In this document: positions 4,771-6,250 of the stretch, piece after piece | Position numbering within the stretch: position 1 is the stretch's first letter | How the letters are laid out: every line of letters begins with the position of its first letter | The notes under the pieces: model-generated | Seen by the model: the letters and a program-made list of their open reading frames with translations, nothing else | Told to the model about the DNA's origin: nothing | Databases searched by the model: none | Position numbers and translations under genes: made by a program | DNA from: Candidatus Zipacnadia bacterium | GTDB lineage: Bacteria; Armatimonadota; Zipacnadia; Zipacnadales; Zipacnadaceae | NCBI GenBank assembly: GCA_029821455.1 | Contig: JALGTI010000205.1 | Location: 1-6,250, forward strand | Length of the DNA: 6,250 nucleotides | Reading direction: 5' to 3'

Positions 4771-5990
4771 TTCTCCCGTTCAATCGCCATTGCCATAGCC
4801 ATCCCGCCGGCGGCGCACAGCGTCGCCAGACCGAGCCTGAGATCGCGCTTTTCCATCTCGTAAAGCAGCGTTGCGACAATACGGGCACCGGTCGCGCCGA
4901 TGGGGTGACCGAGTGCCACGCCGCTGCCATTGACATTGACCTTTTCTTCGTCCACCCCAAGCTCCCGAATGGCTGCGACGGTCTGCACCGCAAAGGCCTC
5001 ATTGAACTCGATAAGTTCGAACTCATCTACTGCCACATTCAGTTTGGCCGCGAGCTTGCGCACCGCATCCACGGGCGCTAGGTCCAGGGCTTCTGGTTCG
5101 TTAGCCGCCGTAGCAGAGCCGGCGACAGTGGCTCGCGGCTCCCAGCCCATTTCCCTGGCGCGCTCCTCCTCGACCAGCAGAAGCGCCGCCGCACCATCGT
5201 TGATGCCCGAGGCGTTGCCAGCCGTAATGCACCCGTCCTGCTTGAAAGCGGGCCTCAACCCAGCAAGGGCCTCCATAGACGTTTCCCGGGGATGTTCGTC
5301 CACCGCGCAGGGCTCATCTTTCTTGCGGGGTATTGGGACGATTTCATCAGCAAACCTGCCGGTTCGGAGGGCCTCTAGAGCACGCTGCTGACTACGCAGG
5401 GCCCAGGCATCCATCTCCTCCCGGGTAATGCCCGTGCGTGCCGCGATCTCCTCCGCGATCATGCCCATACCCTTCCCGGAGACCGGGCACAGCAGGCCCT
5501 CATCCATCACGCCGTCAGCAATGGTCACACTGCCCAGCTTGTGGCCCCAGCGCATCTCCCTGAGATAAAAGGGGACGTTGCTCATGCTCTCAGTTCCCCC
5601 GGCGATGTAGATGCTGAGATAAAAGGGGACGTTGCTCATGCTCTCAGTTCCCCCGGCGATGTAGATGCTCCCCTCACCAAGCGCAATTCCCTGACCGGCC
5701 AACTCAATCGCTCTCATCCCCGAGGCGCAGGCGACGTTGACCGTCGAGCCGCAGATTGTGACAGGCAAGCCTGCCTGGACCGCCGCCTTCCGCGCAACGT
5801 TGATGCCCGATCCGCCCTGGATCACGTGCCCAAAGATAACTTCATCCACCTCATCCACCGGGACATCATTGCGCTCAATCAGAGCCCTTACAACGTGAGT
5901 CGCCAGGTCACCGGCTGAGAACTCCGACAGGCCTCCGCCGAACCGTCCGATCGGGGTGCGCACCGCATCTACGATGACTGACTTGGGCAT
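4767..5990 (-). CDS. atoB: Acetyl-CoA acetyltransferase (thiolase) with an internal 18-residue duplication
   Basis: A 407-residue thiolase. It would reversibly condense two acetyl-CoA to acetoacetyl-CoA (or cleave longer 3-ketoacyl-CoAs) in the cytoplasm. The nucleophile C88 lies in VNVACASGM, with NEAF at 330-333, the active-site histidine H362 in ALGHPIGATG, and the second cysteine C392 in LATLCAAGGM. Residues 108-125 are repeated exactly as 126-143 (SIYIAGGTESMSNVPFYL). Removing one copy gives 389 residues, the normal family length, and restores a standard alignment. The extra copy falls in the conserved GGxExMS strand-loop close to the nucleophile, so a protein carrying it would probably misfold or be inactive. 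The duplication may be real and recent, or an assembly error. The ATG at 5988-5990 has an AAGGGA-like ribosome site and follows an upstream frame by 3 bases; the 3' end overlaps hbd by 4 bases. Other names such as phaA or thlA fit equally well. Confidence 0.93.
   Translation of the reverse strand: MPKSVIVDAVRTPIGRFGGGLSEFSAGDLATHVVRALIERNDVPVDEVDEVIFGHVIQGGSGINVARKAAVQAGLPVTICGSTVNVACASGMRAIELAGQGIALGEGSIYIAGGTESMSNVPFYLSIYIAGGTESMSNVPFYLREMRWGHKLGSVTIADGVMDEGLLCPVSGKGMGMIAEEIAARTGITREEMDAWALRSQQRALEALRTGRFADEIVPIPRKKDEPCAVDEHPRETSMEALAGLRPAFKQDGCITAGNASGINDGAAALLLVEEERAREMGWEPRATVAGSATAANEPEALDLAPVDAVRKLAAKLNVAVDEFELIEFNEAFAVQTVAAIRELGVDEEKVNVNGSGVALGHPIGATGARIVATLLYEMEKRDLRLGLATLCAAGGMAMAMAIEREK
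5560..5669. repeat. Exact 54-base tandem duplication, two copies, in the thiolase gene
   Basis: Bases 5560-5615 match 5614-5669 without a mismatch at a period of 54, so the unit is present just over twice with a 2-base (ct) shared junction. 54 is a multiple of three, so the frame is kept and 18 residues are doubled. Identity at every base, including third codon positions, means it is very young or artificial. Each copy has short ctgag/ctcag inverted arms, which could promote slippage during replication. Confidence 0.95.
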
Positions 5991-5993
5991 TAT

Positions 5994-6107
5994 CTATTTC
6001 CCTTTCATTAGTAGCGCGCGGGCAACACGCAGTACATTGCCGCCAGTAGTCTTCTGGATATCGCTATCCGAGTACTCCGACTGAACCGTACCGATTGTGA
6101 AGACGGA
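5994..6107 (-). pseudogene. C-terminal remnant resembling membrane dipeptidase (peptidase M19)
   Basis: This minus-strand frame is open for 37 codons between a TAG at 6108-6110 and a TAG at 5994-5996. Its core, EYSDSDIQKTTGGNVLRV, resembles the C-terminal signature of M19 renal-dipeptidase-like enzymes (GYSDEDIRKILGGNFLRV type), followed by a normal-looking tail ending MKGK. M19 enzymes are zinc dipeptidases or amidohydrolases of over 300 residues, so nearly all of the protein is missing, including the metal ligands. No M19-like sequence is visible further upstream in any frame. The stop lies 3 bases before the thiolase ATG, as in an operon. It may be a degraded gene, or an intact gene broken by a sequence or assembly error. 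The match is from memory of the motif, not a search. Confidence 0.4.
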
Positions 6108-6110
6108 CTA

Positions 6111-6250
6111 ATTGGTCCACGCCTTGCTAAGCCTCCGGTGCTCTTGCGGCCATTCTGAGGCAAATAGAGGATTCTTTGGAGCTCATGAAACTTGCTACGT
6201 GATCCGTCGCGGGCAATGTTTCGGAATCTGCCGGTTCGCTTGCTCTGTTG
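6111..6250. other. Right-edge region, no recognisable gene
   Basis: Two minus-strand frames stay open for part of this stretch, but their translations are Arg/Ser-rich and resemble no family I know. I found no ribosome site, promoter with good boxes on both sides, RNA gene or hairpin. The promoter for the thiolase operon must lie here with weak boxes or beyond the window. Confidence 0.4.

Noticed and set aside
4147..4863. 238-codon plus-strand frame, the longest on that strand
   Set aside because: It is antisense to hbd and the thiolase end, both unambiguous genes with all catalytic motifs.
5560..5669. Possible CRISPR repeat
   Set aside because: The two copies are directly adjacent with no spacer and lie inside a coding sequence.
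5541..5918. Plus-strand frame with a repeated EIKGDVAHALSSPGDVDA peptide
   Set aside because: The repeat is only the antisense reading of the 54-base duplication in the thiolase gene, not a repeat protein.

Overview
This window carries an acetoacetyl-CoA/3-hydroxybutyryl-CoA metabolic cluster. All confident genes lie on the minus strand, so transcription runs from right to left. The moderately GC-rich DNA, strong G/C third-position bias, GTG and TTG starts, purine-rich ribosome sites and 4-base gene overlaps point to a bacterium. A dispersed-repeat-like hairpin and small decayed reading frames fit an environmental, poorly sampled lineage (Planctomycetota-, Armatimonadota- or Chloroflexota-like genomes come to mind). 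The phylum cannot be fixed from this sequence.

Layout in transcription order. At 5994-6107 is a short C-terminal remnant resembling membrane dipeptidase (peptidase M19), ending 3 bases before the next start. At 4767-5990 is an acetyl-CoA acetyltransferase (thiolase) with an exact 54-base in-frame tandem duplication near its active-site domain. At 3913-4770, overlapping it by 4 bases (ATGA), is a 3-hydroxybutyryl-CoA dehydrogenase. Two small hairpins fill the spacer to a FabG-type short-chain reductase at 3080-3847. Next is a VapBC-type toxin-antitoxin pair (AbrB-fold antitoxin 2695-2946, PIN toxin 2310-2714) with its own near-consensus sigma-70 promoter at 2978-3006. Last is an acyl-CoA:carboxylate CoA-transferase at 685-2241. 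The left 684 bases hold no intact gene, only open frames without starts that look like gene remnants, plus an AT-rich patch.

The metabolic genes fit together. Thiolase joins or splits acetyl-CoA and acetoacetyl-CoA. Hbd interconverts acetoacetyl-CoA and (S)-3-hydroxybutyryl-CoA. The FabG-like enzyme may reduce 3-ketoacyl thioesters to the (R) form. The CoA-transferase loads or unloads CoA on short acids. No crotonase, acyl-CoA dehydrogenase or PHA synthase is in the window, so direction (butyrate or PHA synthesis, or short-chain acid oxidation) is open. The toxin-antitoxin pair interrupts the metabolic series and probably inserted as an independently expressed cassette.

The most notable points are the perfect thiolase duplication, which is either a very recent mutation or an assembly error and would probably harm the enzyme, and the toxin-antitoxin insertion, which may have truncated a small zinc-ribbon gene after fabG. 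I see no convincing evidence for a wholly new multi-gene system.
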